The position numbers and the translations under genes are program-made. Source: Nordella sp. HKS 07 (GTDB lineage Bacteria; Pseudomonadota; Alphaproteobacteria; Rhizobiales; Aestuariivirgaceae). From it: 64,000 nt of DNA. Position 1 is the first letter of the stretch; every line of letters begins with the position of its first letter. A model generated the notes under the pieces. That model did not search any database and was not told the origin of the DNA. It worked only from the letters and a program-made list of their open reading frames with translations. The stretch covers positions 4,792,001 to 4,856,000 of the forward strand of contig NZ_CP049258.1 in NCBI RefSeq assembly GCF_011046735.1. Direction: 5' to 3'. Of the stretch, positions 1 to 8,669 are shown one piece after another.

Positions 1-1184
1 CGCCAGAAGGGCTCCTGGCCGATGGTCTTGAGCAGCAGATTGAGGCTCAGCGGGAAGGACGCGACGGTCGCTTCCGACAGTCGGTCGTCGGTGAGGTAAC
101 GCAAACCCAGGCGATGGCGCGCGCCTGCCGGCAGATGACCGACGGGGTCGCCCGCGAGCCGGATGGAGCCGCCAGCGATCGGGCGCTGGCCGGCGATCGC
201 TTCTGCCAGTTGCTTCTGGCCATTGCCGTCGATGCCGGCGATGCCCAGGATCTCGCCCGCACGGATGGCGAGATCGATGTCGTGGAGGCCCGGCAGGCCC
301 GCTTCGGGATCGATGGCCAGGCCTTGCACCTCGAGCAGGGTCTCGGCGCCGACCGCGGCGCGCGGTGCCGGGGCCGGTCTGTCGGTCTTCTCGCCCTGGT
401 TGGCGAACATGGCCGCAATGATCTCTTGCCGTGCCTGTGCCCGGTCGAGGACCGCGAGTCGCTCTGGCGCGAGACTGGCGATCTTGCGGCCGCGCCGCAG
501 GATCGAGATGCGGTCGCCGAAGCGCAGCGCCTCGTCCAGCTTGTGGGTGATGAAGACGATCGCCAGTCCCGAGGCGACGAGCTTGCGCATCAAGGCGCCG
601 AGAAGTTCGATGCCGTCGGGTGTCATCATCGAGGTCGCTTCGTCGAGGATGAGGACCCGGCTCTTGTGCAGGAGGGCGCGGGCGATCTCGACCTGCTGCT
701 GCTCGCCCAGCGAAAGGTCGCCGGCGCGCGCATCGAGCGCCACGTCGAGGCCGAAATCCGCCTTGAGATCGGCGAGCTGCCGGGCAAGACCCGCCAGCCC
801 GGGTTTCTTCCACCAGGCGCCGCCGAGCAGCAGGTTTTCACCGACCGTGAGGCTCGGCACCAGCATATTGTGCTGGAACACCGTGCCGATACCGAGGCCG
901 AGGGCGGCGCGCGGCGAGGTGATCTGGCGGCGCTCGCCGGCGATCAGGATATGGCCGTCATCCGGCTGCTGCAGGCCCGACAGGATGGCGATGAGCGTCG
1001 ATTTGCCGGCGCCGTTCTCGCCCAGGAGCACATGCACCTCACCTGGCCACAGCGCCAGATTGACATTGTCATTGGCGACGACGCCGGGAAAACGCTTCGA
1101 AATTCCGACGAGTTCGACGACGGGCTTCTCCGCCGCGGGATCTTTGGCCGCGGGAAGGGACGTCGATATGGTGTTTACCGTCAC
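1..1184 (-). CDS. BMP-type ABC transporter ATP-binding protein (3' end outside window)
   Basis: This is the energising subunit of a simple-sugar/nucleoside type importer, a cytoplasmic double ATPase of the RbsA/MglA class. The reading frame starts at GTG 1184 (no in-frame ATG nearby) and runs off the left edge. The Walker A motif GENGAGKST is at about residues 55-63, followed by a signature of the form LSLGEQQQVEIARA and a Walker B LILDEATS. A second domain begins with a degenerate P-loop (GIAGIDGNGQKQ), as expected for the catalytically weak half in this family. The gene lies 46 bp downstream of the BMP solute-binding protein, so it probably belongs to the same uptake system. The permeases would lie further left. 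The C-terminus is missing here. Confidence 0.9.
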   Translation of the reverse strand, partial: MTVNTISTSLPAAKDPAAEKPVVELVGISKRFPGVVANDNVNLALWPGEVHVLLGENGAGKSTLIAILSGLQQPDDGHILIAGERRQITSPRAALGLGIGTVFQHNMLVPSLTVGENLLLGGAWWKKPGLAGLARQLADLKADFGLDVALDARAGDLSLGEQQQVEIARALLHKSRVLILDEATSMMTPDGIELLGALMRKLVASGLAIVFITHKLDEALRFGDRISILRRGRKIASLAPERLAVLDRAQARQEIIAAMFANQGEKTDRPAPAPRAAVGAETLLEVQGLAIDPEAGLPGLHDIDLAIRAGEILGIAGIDGNGQKQLAEAIAGQRPIAGGSIRLAGDPVGHLPAGARHRLGLRYLTDDRLSEATVASFPLSLNLLLKTIGQEPFW

Positions 1185-1230
1185 GATGATGAAGGGCGCC
1201 GGCCTGTGAGTGCAGGCCGGCGCGCATGGC

Positions 1231-2256
1231 TTACTGAACGGCGGTCACGAGTTCGCGGAGCTTCGTCGCATCCCAGACCGGCTCGACCTTGATCTTGCCG
1301 GCCACGATGTCGCCGCGCACCGCTTCGATCTCGCCCCACACCTGGTCGGAGATATCAGGAGTCCTGAGCAGCTTCACCGAATTGTCGGCGAGCCCGATCG
1401 AATAGTTCTTCGTGCCGAATTTGTCGGCCTTGAGATCGGCGATCATCGCCTCATAGACAGGCTCGAGATTCCACAGCACCGACGACAGGAGGAAGCCCTT
1501 GTTGATCGGTGTCTTGTCGCCGATCACGTCGATGAAATAGACCTTGCCGCCATCGCCGGCCTTCGTAGTTTCGACCGCCTGCAGCATGCCGAAGCTCGAG
1601 CCGTTGCCCTGGCCGAAGATGATGTCGGCGCCGGCCGCGATCACGGTTTCGGTCACCCGTTTGCCGCCGGCGGCATCGCCATAGGCGGCAGGTCCGATCA
1701 CCGCATAGAGGATCTTGATGCCCTCCTTCTCGGCCTTCGCCCCTTGTGCGAAAGCTGCCGTTTGCGCGTTCCAGGCCGGCGGCTCGCCCGAGACGACGAT
1801 GCCGAGGGTGCCGCTGCGGCTCATCTTGGCGGCGAGACGGCCGGCGAGATAGGCGCCTTCATGGCCGCTCAACGTGTAGTCGGCAACCTTGCCCGCTTTC
1901 ATCGCATCGGGCATGTCGACGATCGCCACCGGCACATTGAGCTCGGTGCCGATCTCGGGAGCGGCGGTGTTATAGCCGCTCGCATGGGCGATCAGCAGAT
2001 TGGCGCCTTCACCCGCGAGCTCGCGCAGGCTGGGGCGCACATCACCGTAGCCCAGCCCCTCGGCGACCAGCACCTTGACGCCGGCCTTCTCGCCCGCCGC
2101 CTTGGCGGCGTCGATGCCTTGCTGGTTCCAGCCATAGTCATTGCCCTGTTCGGGGGTGAGGATGGCGATGGTCTTCACCTCGGCGGCGAGGCTCGCCGTG
2201 CCGAGCAGAGCCAGCATCGTCAAGGCGCCGAACGACTTCCTCCAATATGCACGCAT
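1231..2256 (-). CDS. BMP family ABC transporter substrate-binding protein
   Basis: This 341-residue protein opens with a Sec signal peptide (MRAYWRKSFGALTMLALLG, cleavage near SLA-AE), followed by the BMP/PnrA-like fold. Recognisable blocks are TPEQGNDYGWNQQG near the mature N-terminus and the central segments IFGQGNGSS and VYFIDVIGD. BMP proteins bind nucleosides, autoinducer-2-like or sugar-like ligands in the periplasm. The ligand cannot be read from sequence. There is no lipobox cysteine, so it should be a soluble periplasmic protein. A strong GGAGGA Shine-Dalgarno lies just upstream of ATG 2256. The neighbouring ATPase gene downstream on the same strand is the likely partner. Confidence 0.9.
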   Translation of the reverse strand: MRAYWRKSFGALTMLALLGTASLAAEVKTIAILTPEQGNDYGWNQQGIDAAKAAGEKAGVKVLVAEGLGYGDVRPSLRELAGEGANLLIAHASGYNTAAPEIGTELNVPVAIVDMPDAMKAGKVADYTLSGHEGAYLAGRLAAKMSRSGTLGIVVSGEPPAWNAQTAAFAQGAKAEKEGIKILYAVIGPAAYGDAAGGKRVTETVIAAGADIIFGQGNGSSFGMLQAVETTKAGDGGKVYFIDVIGDKTPINKGFLLSSVLWNLEPVYEAMIADLKADKFGTKNYSIGLADNSVKLLRTPDISDQVWGEIEAVRGDIVAGKIKVEPVWDATKLRELVTAVQ

Positions 2257-2352
2257 GATGTTTCCTCCATTTGTCTTATCGGTTTTACTTGTCGTCCATT
2301 CACTTCCAGGCGGCAGCCATGTTAGAGTGTCGCATTTCTAGCGAAGCTCGCC

Positions 2353-2760
2353 ATGACTGCAAAATCCAAACTTCTCCTCGCTCTCATTCTCGCTTTCACT
2401 CTCACGGTCCCCGATGCCGGCGCCGTCGAGCGTGGCTCGGCAGGCCTCATCGAGACGCCGTTCGTCGCGCGCAACACCGCCACGCGCGAGATCAGCTGCT
2501 CGGTGTCGCTCGCCCATTGGTATTCCGCCGAGCTCGGCAGGGCGGCGCCCGGCGCCAGGATCGCCGTGAGCTTCTGGCGCGACCCTGCGAGTGGCGCGTT
2601 GTATCTCCTCAACGAAGCTGGCGACCGCATGGCCGTGCAGATGACCTGGTGCGGCTTCGCCGGGAATAGCTGGGAGAGCCGCAGCGTCGTGACCCTGGCG
2701 CAAGGCAAGGCGGCCGATCTCACTTGCGTGAGCGCAACGGACCGGCTCGTCTGCCGCTGA
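2353..2760 (+). CDS. small exported protein of unknown function
   Basis: The product has 135 residues. It starts with a clear signal peptide (MTAKSKLLLALILAFTLTVPDAGA), and the mature part of about 110 residues carries four cysteines (SCSV, TWCG, LTCV, RLVCR), suggesting two disulfides in the periplasm. I do not recognise the family. The gene stands alone on the plus strand between two minus-strand operons and ends 4 bp from the 3' end of the 3-hydroxyacyl-CoA dehydrogenase gene. The ribosome site before ATG 2353 is weak. The signal peptide and the cysteine placement make it more credible than the overlapping frames. Confidence 0.6.
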   Translation: MTAKSKLLLALILAFTLTVPDAGAVERGSAGLIETPFVARNTATREISCSVSLAHWYSAELGRAAPGARIAVSFWRDPASGALYLLNEAGDRMAVQMTWCGFAGNSWESRSVVTLAQGKAADLTCVSATDRLVCR

Positions 2761-2764
2761 TGCG

Positions 2765-3691
2765 TCATGACGGGTCCCTCTCCTCCAGCGCCCGGCGCAC
2801 CGCGACGAGTTTGCGCGCCCGTTCAGCGATGAGTTCCTTGGCGCGCTCGGGCGTATAGGCATAGACACCGCCGCCGGTCTTGAGTCCAAGGCGCTTCTCG
2901 TCGACCCGTTTGGTGATGAAGGGGGCGATATCGGCGCGGGCGGACAGCTCCCGATTGAGGAAGCTCGCCACCGAATGATAGATGTCGAGACCCGCCACAT
3001 CGAGCAACGCCATCGGCCCGATGACGCTGAGCTTGTAGCCGATGCCCCAGGAGACGCAGGTGTCGAGCGCTTCCGGCGCGATGACGCCTTCCTCGACGAG
3101 ATCGATCGCCTCGCGCAGCAGGGCGTAGAGGATGCGGTTCTCGACGAAGCCCGGCACGTCCTTGTTGATGACGACCGGCAGCAGGCCCAGCTCTTCGATC
3201 AGCGCCACGATGGCTTCCGCCGTTTCGGGCGCGGTCTTCGCCCCCGATATGACCTCGATCATCGGGATGATATGGGGCGGGTTCGACCAATGCATGCCGC
3301 AGAAGCGCTCGGGATGCGAGATATGCTCCTGTAGCGTGCTGATAGGGATGCCCGACGTATCGGAGACGACCAGTGTGTTCGGGCCGATAAGCCCATCCAA
3401 GGCGCGATAGACTTCCGCCTTGATCTCGATCTTCTCCGGCACGTTTTCGATGACGAGGTCGGCGTCCTTGACGGCATCGGCGAGCGAGGCAGTGAAACGC
3501 ACCTCGCCGCCGGGCTGCGGCGTGATACCGAGCCGGTCGAGCGCGCCGGCGATCAAGGGAAGCATCGCCTTCGCCTTCTCGATCTGGTCGTCTTGCGTGT
3601 CGAAGGCGGTAACCACGAGCCCGCCCCGCGCCAGGCGCTGGGCGATGCCCGGTCCCATGGTTCCCAGGCCGATGACGGCGACGCGCTTCAT
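2765..3691 (-). CDS. 3-hydroxyacyl-CoA dehydrogenase family protein
   Basis: An NAD-dependent oxidoreductase of 308 residues that would oxidise a 3-hydroxyacyl-CoA or a related beta-hydroxy acid. The Rossmann dinucleotide motif GLGTMGPG is at residues 8-15. The catalytic His and Glu of the family are visible as H134 (GMHWSNPP) and E146 (MIEVIS), and the C-terminal helical domain follows. The length equals that of stand-alone bacterial enzymes such as 3-hydroxybutyryl-CoA dehydrogenase, with no hydratase fused. It is the last gene of a long minus-strand cluster, and its ATG overlaps the GST stop codon by one base. In the context of a ring-cleaving dioxygenase a role late in ring-fragment degradation is plausible, but that is inference. 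Confidence 0.85.
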   Translation of the reverse strand: MKRVAVIGLGTMGPGIAQRLARGGLVVTAFDTQDDQIEKAKAMLPLIAGALDRLGITPQPGGEVRFTASLADAVKDADLVIENVPEKIEIKAEVYRALDGLIGPNTLVVSDTSGIPISTLQEHISHPERFCGMHWSNPPHIIPMIEVISGAKTAPETAEAIVALIEELGLLPVVINKDVPGFVENRILYALLREAIDLVEEGVIAPEALDTCVSWGIGYKLSVIGPMALLDVAGLDIYHSVASFLNRELSARADIAPFITKRVDEKRLGLKTGGGVYAYTPERAKELIAERARKLVAVRRALEERDPS

Positions 3692-4323
3692 CAGGCGGCC
3701 TTCTTCTCTTTGGCGCCGATCGCGATCTGGAAGGCGGCGCGCTCGCCGATGGCCTTGATCCAGCGGTCGAGCTCGGCGAAGGCCGGACGTTCAAGCGGGA
3801 AGTCGAGGCAGCGCTTCATGATCGGGGCCAGCGCGATATCGGCGATGGTGAGTTTCTCCAGCGCCGCGAATGACTTGCCTTTGAGATGCGCATCGAGGAT
3901 CGCCATTTGGGCGAGCAACTCCTTGATCTGCGAGTCGTAATCGGGCGCGCGCTCATTGGCCGGCTTCTTCGAGTCCTTGAAGGCGGTGAGATAGGCCGGA
4001 TTGACGGCGGCGAGAAGCCAGTCCATCCAGCGTTCCACTTCGGTGCGCTCCGCCGGCGTGGCACCTGTCAGAGCCGGGGCATAGGCGGCGGCGAGATAAC
4101 GCAGGATCGAGTTCGATTCCCAGATCACCGTCTTGCCGTCGACCAGGGTAGGCACTTTGCTCGTCGGGTTGAGCGCCTTGTATTCGGGCGTCTGGGTATT
4201 GTTGAACTGACGACCGTAATCCTCGCGCTCATAGGGCTTGCCGATCTCTTCGAGCATGAAGATGACCTTCTGCACATTACCCGATGTCTGGCGGCCGAGA
4301 AGTTTGATCATGTGATGCCTCAT
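3691..4323 (-). CDS. glutathione S-transferase family protein
   Basis: A cytosolic GST of 210 residues. The N-terminal thioredoxin-fold half holds the cis-proline loop (KVPTLVDG) and the glutathione-binding segment WESNSILRYLA near residue 70. The C-terminal half is all-helical. ATG 4323 is used here, but a second ATG four codons in (MIKLLGRQTSG) fits the family N-terminus better and may be the true start. It is cotranscribed with the ABC transporter and the gentisate dioxygenase-like gene. Gentisate pathways often carry a GSH-dependent maleylpyruvate isomerase, but this protein lacks the zeta-class SSCSWRVR motif, so that role is only a possibility. Confidence 0.85.
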   Translation of the reverse strand: MRHHMIKLLGRQTSGNVQKVIFMLEEIGKPYEREDYGRQFNNTQTPEYKALNPTSKVPTLVDGKTVIWESNSILRYLAAAYAPALTGATPAERTEVERWMDWLLAAVNPAYLTAFKDSKKPANERAPDYDSQIKELLAQMAILDAHLKGKSFAALEKLTIADIALAPIMKRCLDFPLERPAFAELDRWIKAIGERAAFQIAIGAKEKKAA

Positions 4324-4350
4324 TCGTTGGTTGCGTTGCGGTGTCCGCCG

Positions 4351-5364
4351 TCATTTTTTCAAGGGGTCGGCGGCGAGGACGAAACGGTTGGTGAAGACGG
4401 CCTCGAGATCGATATCCTTTTTCATGACACCTTGCTCGCGCAGCGTCTGGGCGGTTGTTTTCCAGGCGTCGAGCGTCATCGCACCGATCCCGTCCTTCGC
4501 CGTCTCGGCGCTGAAGAAGGTCGACTTGATATCGGCCTCGAGCTGCTTGATCAGGATGTTGCGCTTGCCTGCATATTCGGGATTGGCCTTGATGATGATG
4601 TCGGCAGCTTCGCCCGGGTTGGCGATGACGTCGGCGAAGGCCTTGAGATAGGCGGCAGTGAAGCGCCCGACCAGTTCGGGTTTCTCCTTGATCACCGCTT
4701 CTGAGGTGAAGAGGCCCGAGCCATAGACATTGTAACCCCAGTCGGCGCCCATGATGATCGAGAGCGAGCCTGGCCCGCCGGCCTTGGCCTCCAACTCCGG
4801 CACTTCGGCGTCGATATAGCCGGGCACCGCCGCGACGCGGCCGAGAAGCAGGTAGTTCTCGTAAGGGGGCGAGACGGTATTCTTCGTGATGTCCGCCTCG
4901 CTCATGCCATTGGCGGCGAGAAAGGCGCGCAGGAACACATAGGTCGAGCCTGCGGTATGCACGCCGACATTGAGGCCCTTGAGATCCTCGGGCTTCGAGA
5001 GTGTCTTGGTCTTGGCGAGCGCGATCATGCCCATGGGGCTGCGTTGATTGACCGCCGCGAGCGCCACGACCGGCACCGCCTGCGAGCGGGCGACAGCCAG
5101 CGTCGGCAGATCACCGAAACCGAATTCGGCATTGCCGGCACCGACGAGGCGTAGCGCATCGACCGAGCCGGTACCCTTGCGGATGGCTGTCACCTCGATG
5201 TCATTGTCCTTGAAGTAGCCCTTGTCGCGCGCGACGAAGAACATCGCGTGATTGCCGCGAACCACCCAGTCTAGCTGCACGCTCACCTCATCGGCGGCTT
5301 TCGCCGCCGCCGTCGCGGCGAGGAGGAGGAGCGTTGCGGCGGCCAGTCTCAGTCTCGTTTTCAT
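4351..5364 (-). CDS. NitT/TauT-type ABC transporter substrate-binding protein
   Basis: A periplasmic protein of 337 residues with a signal peptide ending near AAAKA-ADE. The NMT1/THI5-like domain starts with VSVQLDWVVRGNHAMFFVARDKGYF and has the typical segment LNVGVHTAGSTYVFLRAFL. Family members bind taurine, sulfonates, nitrate, pyrimidine precursors or aromatic acids. The ligand here is unknown. It forms a contiguous minus-strand set with a permease (5379-6182) and an ATPase (6184-7035), making a complete three-part importer. The link to the downstream GST and dehydrogenase genes and the upstream dioxygenase suggests it imports the substrate of that pathway. Confidence 0.88.
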   Translation of the reverse strand: MKTRLRLAAATLLLLAATAAAKAADEVSVQLDWVVRGNHAMFFVARDKGYFKDNDIEVTAIRKGTGSVDALRLVGAGNAEFGFGDLPTLAVARSQAVPVVALAAVNQRSPMGMIALAKTKTLSKPEDLKGLNVGVHTAGSTYVFLRAFLAANGMSEADITKNTVSPPYENYLLLGRVAAVPGYIDAEVPELEAKAGGPGSLSIIMGADWGYNVYGSGLFTSEAVIKEKPELVGRFTAAYLKAFADVIANPGEAADIIIKANPEYAGKRNILIKQLEADIKSTFFSAETAKDGIGAMTLDAWKTTAQTLREQGVMKKDIDLEAVFTNRFVLAADPLKK

Positions 5365-5378
5365 AATCTACCCCCGAT

Positions 5379-6182
5379 CTACCTGTTGTCCACGTCGGCG
5401 AATTTCGGCGCCCACGGGATCAGGATACGTTCTGCCACCTCCACCACATAATAGAAGACGAGACCCAGGACCGAGACCACCAGGATCGCCGCAAAAACGA
5501 GCGCCGTCTCGAGCTGGGTCGAAGCGAATTGGATGAGATAGCCGAGTCCGGCCGAGGCGCCCGCGAACTCACCGACAATCGCGCCGATGACGGACAGCGT
5601 TACCGCGACCTTGAGGCCGGCCATCAGCTGCGGCAAAGCATGCGGCAGGCGCACGCGTTTCAAGATAGTGCCGGGCCTGGCCCCGACCGAACGCATGAGG
5701 GAGACGAGCGAAGGGTCGACCGATTGCAGTCCCGACAGCATGCCGATCGCCACCGGAAAGAAGGCGATGACGACGATGAGCAACACCTTGGGCGCGAGAT
5801 CATACCCGAACCACAGGATGAAGATCGGGGCGAGCGCCACTTTCGGCACGTTCTGGAACAGTACGATCAGCGGATAAAGCGCCCGGCCGAAAGTCTCGAA
5901 GCGGACGATGACGATGGCGACGGCGACGCCGGTGATGGCCGAGAGTACAAAGCCGATCAGGATTTCCTCGGCGGTGACGAGGGCCGCCACGGCAAGCGCC
6001 GGAAACTGCTCGACCATTACCGCGGCGATCGCCGAGGGGGCGGGAAGCACATAGGGCTCGACCTTGAACAGCCAGATGGCGGCTTCCCACACAACTAGGC
6101 AGGCCAACCCGAGCAGCAACGCCGGCGTTATGTCGATGACGGCACGCGAGAGTCGCGGAGCGGGAAGAGCTTGCGTGATCAT
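5379..6182 (-). CDS. NitT/TauT-type ABC transporter permease
   Basis: A 267-residue inner-membrane permease with about six membrane helices. The EAA loop that docks the ATPase reads SVGARPGTILKRVRLPHALP, followed by the helix containing LSVIGAIVGEFAGASAGLG, both diagnostic for the SsuC/TauC family. I take ATG 6182 (MITQALPAPRL) as start because it follows the ATPase stop codon with a 1-bp gap. An upstream in-frame ATG at 6272 would add 30 residues that overlap the ATPase coding sequence and look non-genuine. One permease gene is enough because this family works as a homodimer. Confidence 0.9.
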   Translation of the reverse strand: MITQALPAPRLSRAVIDITPALLLGLACLVVWEAAIWLFKVEPYVLPAPSAIAAVMVEQFPALAVAALVTAEEILIGFVLSAITGVAVAIVIVRFETFGRALYPLIVLFQNVPKVALAPIFILWFGYDLAPKVLLIVVIAFFPVAIGMLSGLQSVDPSLVSLMRSVGARPGTILKRVRLPHALPQLMAGLKVAVTLSVIGAIVGEFAGASAGLGYLIQFASTQLETALVFAAILVVSVLGLVFYYVVEVAERILIPWAPKFADVDNR

Positions 6183-6183
6183 G

Positions 6184-7035
6184 TCAGGTGCTCCCCTTAT
6201 GGCTCTTGACCAGCAACTCGCGCAGTCGCGCCTCGAGGGCGGCAAAGCGCGGATCGCGATAGATCTGGGCATCGCGCGGATAGGGAAGGTCGTTGACGAT
6301 CGTCTCGATGATGCGGGCGGGGCCGGTTCCCATCACATGGATCTCGCTTGACAGGAAAACGGCCTCGTCAAAGGCGTGAGTGACGAGTAGGACAGTCTTC
6401 TGGGTGCGCTGCCAGATGTCGAGAAGGAGAGCGCCCATCTCTTCTCTCGTAATGGCGTCGAGGGCGCCGAAAGGCTCATCGAGCAGGAGCACTTCGGGAT
6501 CGAGGGTCAGTGCGCGGGCGATGGCGACGCGCTGGCGCATGCCTCCCGACAGCTGCGAGGGACGTTTGGCCTCAGCCCCGGCGAGGCCGACGAGATGAAG
6601 ATTGTGCCGAGCACGCTGACGCACTTCGGCGCGCGGCAGTGACGGATCGGCGGTCTCGAGCAGGAAGGCAGCATTGTCGAGCGCGGTTTTCCACGGCAGC
6701 AGCGTCGCATCCTGAAAGGCGACACCGATGAGCTTGCGGCGTGCCGCTTGCGCGGGGGCCATGCCTGCGACTTCCATCTTGCCAAGGCTCGGTTTCATCA
6801 GCCCGGCAAACAGTCTGAGCAGGGTGCTCTTGCCGCAACCGGAAGGTCCGACCAGCGAAACGAGCTGGCCCTTGCCGATCCCGAGATGGATGTCGTTGAG
6901 GACGCGCTGGCTGCGCCCGCCCAGATCGAAGTCGACCGCCACACCTTCCGCGATCAGATGGGCCGGTGCCTGCTGGCGCGTCGCGGCGGGCGACGAAACC
7001 GGGGCGGCTCTGAGGACGGGGCGGGCGTGTGCCAT
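6184..7035 (-). CDS. NitT/TauT-type ABC transporter ATP-binding protein
   Basis: The ATPase of the importer, 283 residues. Walker A GPSGCGKST is at about 63-71, followed by the Q-loop AFQDATLLPW, signature LSGGMRQRVAIARA, Walker B LLLDEPFGALD and the switch histidine in VLLVTHAFDEA. These match the SsuB/TauB class. The start is ATG 7035 (MAHARPVL). The open frame extends further upstream, but there it overlaps the RidA gene in an implausible frame. It lies 1 bp from both neighbours (RidA stop at 7037, permease ATG at 6182), so translation is very probably coupled. Confidence 0.92.
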   Translation of the reverse strand: MAHARPVLRAAPVSSPAATRQQAPAHLIAEGVAVDFDLGGRSQRVLNDIHLGIGKGQLVSLVGPSGCGKSTLLRLFAGLMKPSLGKMEVAGMAPAQAARRKLIGVAFQDATLLPWKTALDNAAFLLETADPSLPRAEVRQRARHNLHLVGLAGAEAKRPSQLSGGMRQRVAIARALTLDPEVLLLDEPFGALDAITREEMGALLLDIWQRTQKTVLLVTHAFDEAVFLSSEIHVMGTGPARIIETIVNDLPYPRDAQIYRDPRFAALEARLRELLVKSHKGST

Positions 7036-7036
7036 G

Positions 7037-7435
7037 CTATTTGTCTTCTTTCGGACAATAGGCGATGGCGTCCATCTCGATCTTGGTGCTGATGACGGCG
7101 CGCGCTTCGACCGTCGTGCGGGCGAGGCCCGCCGGATTTTTGAAGTACTCGCCAAACACTTTGTTGTAGCGCCCGAAATCTCTCGTGTCCTCGAGATAGG
7201 TGCAGACCCGCACGACATCGTCGAGGCTGGCGCCGTCGGCCTTGAGGACCCGTTCGATGGCGAGGATGGTCGCGCGGGTTTCCTCTTCGATGGTCCCGTG
7301 GATCATATTGCCGTCGGCATCTTTCGCCACTTGACCCGACACGAAGATGAGATCGCCCACCCTCACGCCCGGATGGAAGGGCAAATTGGGATTCTTGGTG
7401 CCGATCGGGTAGCGCTTGGCTGTGCTCTTGCTCAT
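7037..7435 (-). CDS. RidA family (YjgF/YER057c/UK114) deaminase-like protein
   Basis: A 132-residue protein of the trimeric RidA/Rid superfamily, whose members hydrolyse reactive enamine/imine intermediates or act in degradation pathways. Family features include LIFVSGQVAKDADGN in the first half, the C-terminal VEARAVISTKIEMDAIAYCP, and the conserved R in ARTTVEARAV. Start ATG 7435 (MSKSTAKRYP) follows an ACGATG context. An in-frame upstream ATG at 7477 would enter the LVIVD gene and is not preferred. Its place between a transport ATPase and an LVIVD-repeat gene suggests a pathway-specific Rid enzyme rather than the housekeeping RidA. Confidence 0.9.
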   Translation of the reverse strand: MSKSTAKRYPIGTKNPNLPFHPGVRVGDLIFVSGQVAKDADGNMIHGTIEEETRATILAIERVLKADGASLDDVVRVCTYLEDTRDFGRYNKVFGEYFKNPAGLARTTVEARAVISTKIEMDAIAYCPKEDK

Positions 7436-7445
7436 CGTTTCTCCG

Positions 7446-8573
7446 TCACATGACGCTGGTTTCGATGATGTCGACACCGCGAATGCGGTCGATCAGATAG
7501 ACGAGGCCGCGGTCGTCGATGGTGACATCGTTGGAGGACGCCATCTCCGCGCCCTTAGGTATGTCGGGCATGTAATGGCCCACTTCCTTCGGCGCGAAAG
7601 GATCGGCGATATCGACGAGGCGCAGGCCTTGCGCGAACCAGGCGAATGGGATGACGGTACCCTTGAAGCGCTCGGAAGGCTGGTGGCAGCCCATCATCGG
7701 TGGCTGCGGCGCGCCATCCTTGTCGAGGCCCGGCACCTGGAATGTCGCGATCGGGACCGGGCAGCGTTCCTCGGTGATGTCGTAGATCCAGGTGAAAGCG
7801 GGCGCCGAAGGGCGCAGCTTGGCGACATCCTCGTCGGCCACCACCATGATGTTGCGCCCTTTGAGCGGCATCGGCATCGGCAGGCAGGTATGGGTCGGAT
7901 GCGGGAAGGCAGGGCTCGTATTCATATGCGCGATGGCGACCGGCTTCGACAGGTCGGAGATATCGAGAATGAAGAGTCCATGATGCCAATAGCTCACATA
8001 GAGCCGGTTCCCCATGCGCAGCGGATGATGACAGCGCGGCTGGGTCCAGTTGGCCCAGGGATATTCCTCGCCGCCGGCCTGCCATTGCCCGGGGATCCAC
8101 CACCGGCCCACCTCGACCGGCTTGGTGGGATCGATGAGGTCGAGGATCATGGCAATATTGCCGACATAGCCCTCGACGGTCGGCGAGATATAGGCGTAGC
8201 GACCGTCGAAATCGTAGCGATGTACGCCGCGCCCACCGGTGACCCATTTGCCGATCTGCTTCGGATTGGCCGGCTTCGACACGTCATAGATGCCGAGCCC
8301 GCCGCCGAATTCCCAGGCCCCGTCCTGCCCGAGCTTTTCGTGATTGACGATCATGATGCCGTTCTGCGCGCGCACCTTGTGCGAATGCCAGCCCGATGGC
8401 ACCTCGACGACGGCGAGCACCTTGGGATTGCGCGGATCGGCGATGTCGACGATGGTCGTGCCGCTGGGTGCCCGCATATGGCCGATGTAAAGCGTCGTGC
8501 CGTCGACCCAGACCTGGCCGCCGCCAGGACACTCGATATGTGCTATCTGCGTGGTTTTGTGTGAACTCTGCAC
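7446..8573 (-). CDS. LVIVD-repeat beta-propeller protein
   Basis: A protein of 375 residues built of repeats of the type TIVDIADPRNPKVL, LGIYDVSKPANPKQIG, LFILDISDLSKPVAIAH and LRLVDIADPFAPKEVGHY. These are the LVIVD repeats that form beta-propellers. There is no signal peptide, so it is expected in the cytoplasm. It is rich in His, Asp and Glu (GWHSHKV, RCHHPLRM, HPTHTC), so metal binding is conceivable. Function in this family is poorly known. The start is GTG 8573, since no in-frame ATG precedes the first repeat. It sits between the dioxygenase gene and ridA on one strand with a 96-bp gap upstream, and is probably part of the same catabolic operon. Confidence 0.82.
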   Translation of the reverse strand: MQSSHKTTQIAHIECPGGGQVWVDGTTLYIGHMRAPSGTTIVDIADPRNPKVLAVVEVPSGWHSHKVRAQNGIMIVNHEKLGQDGAWEFGGGLGIYDVSKPANPKQIGKWVTGGRGVHRYDFDGRYAYISPTVEGYVGNIAMILDLIDPTKPVEVGRWWIPGQWQAGGEEYPWANWTQPRCHHPLRMGNRLYVSYWHHGLFILDISDLSKPVAIAHMNTSPAFPHPTHTCLPMPMPLKGRNIMVVADEDVAKLRPSAPAFTWIYDITEERCPVPIATFQVPGLDKDGAPQPPMMGCHQPSERFKGTVIPFAWFAQGLRLVDIADPFAPKEVGHYMPDIPKGAEMASSNDVTIDDRGLVYLIDRIRGVDIIETSVM

Positions 8574-8669
8574 GGAGGGATCCCTGCTGGAGATTTCTGT
8601 AGGAAACCGGTCGGCGAGACGGGCACAGCGTTCTAAATCCGGCTGCTCCGTCTCACCTCGACGGCCGCG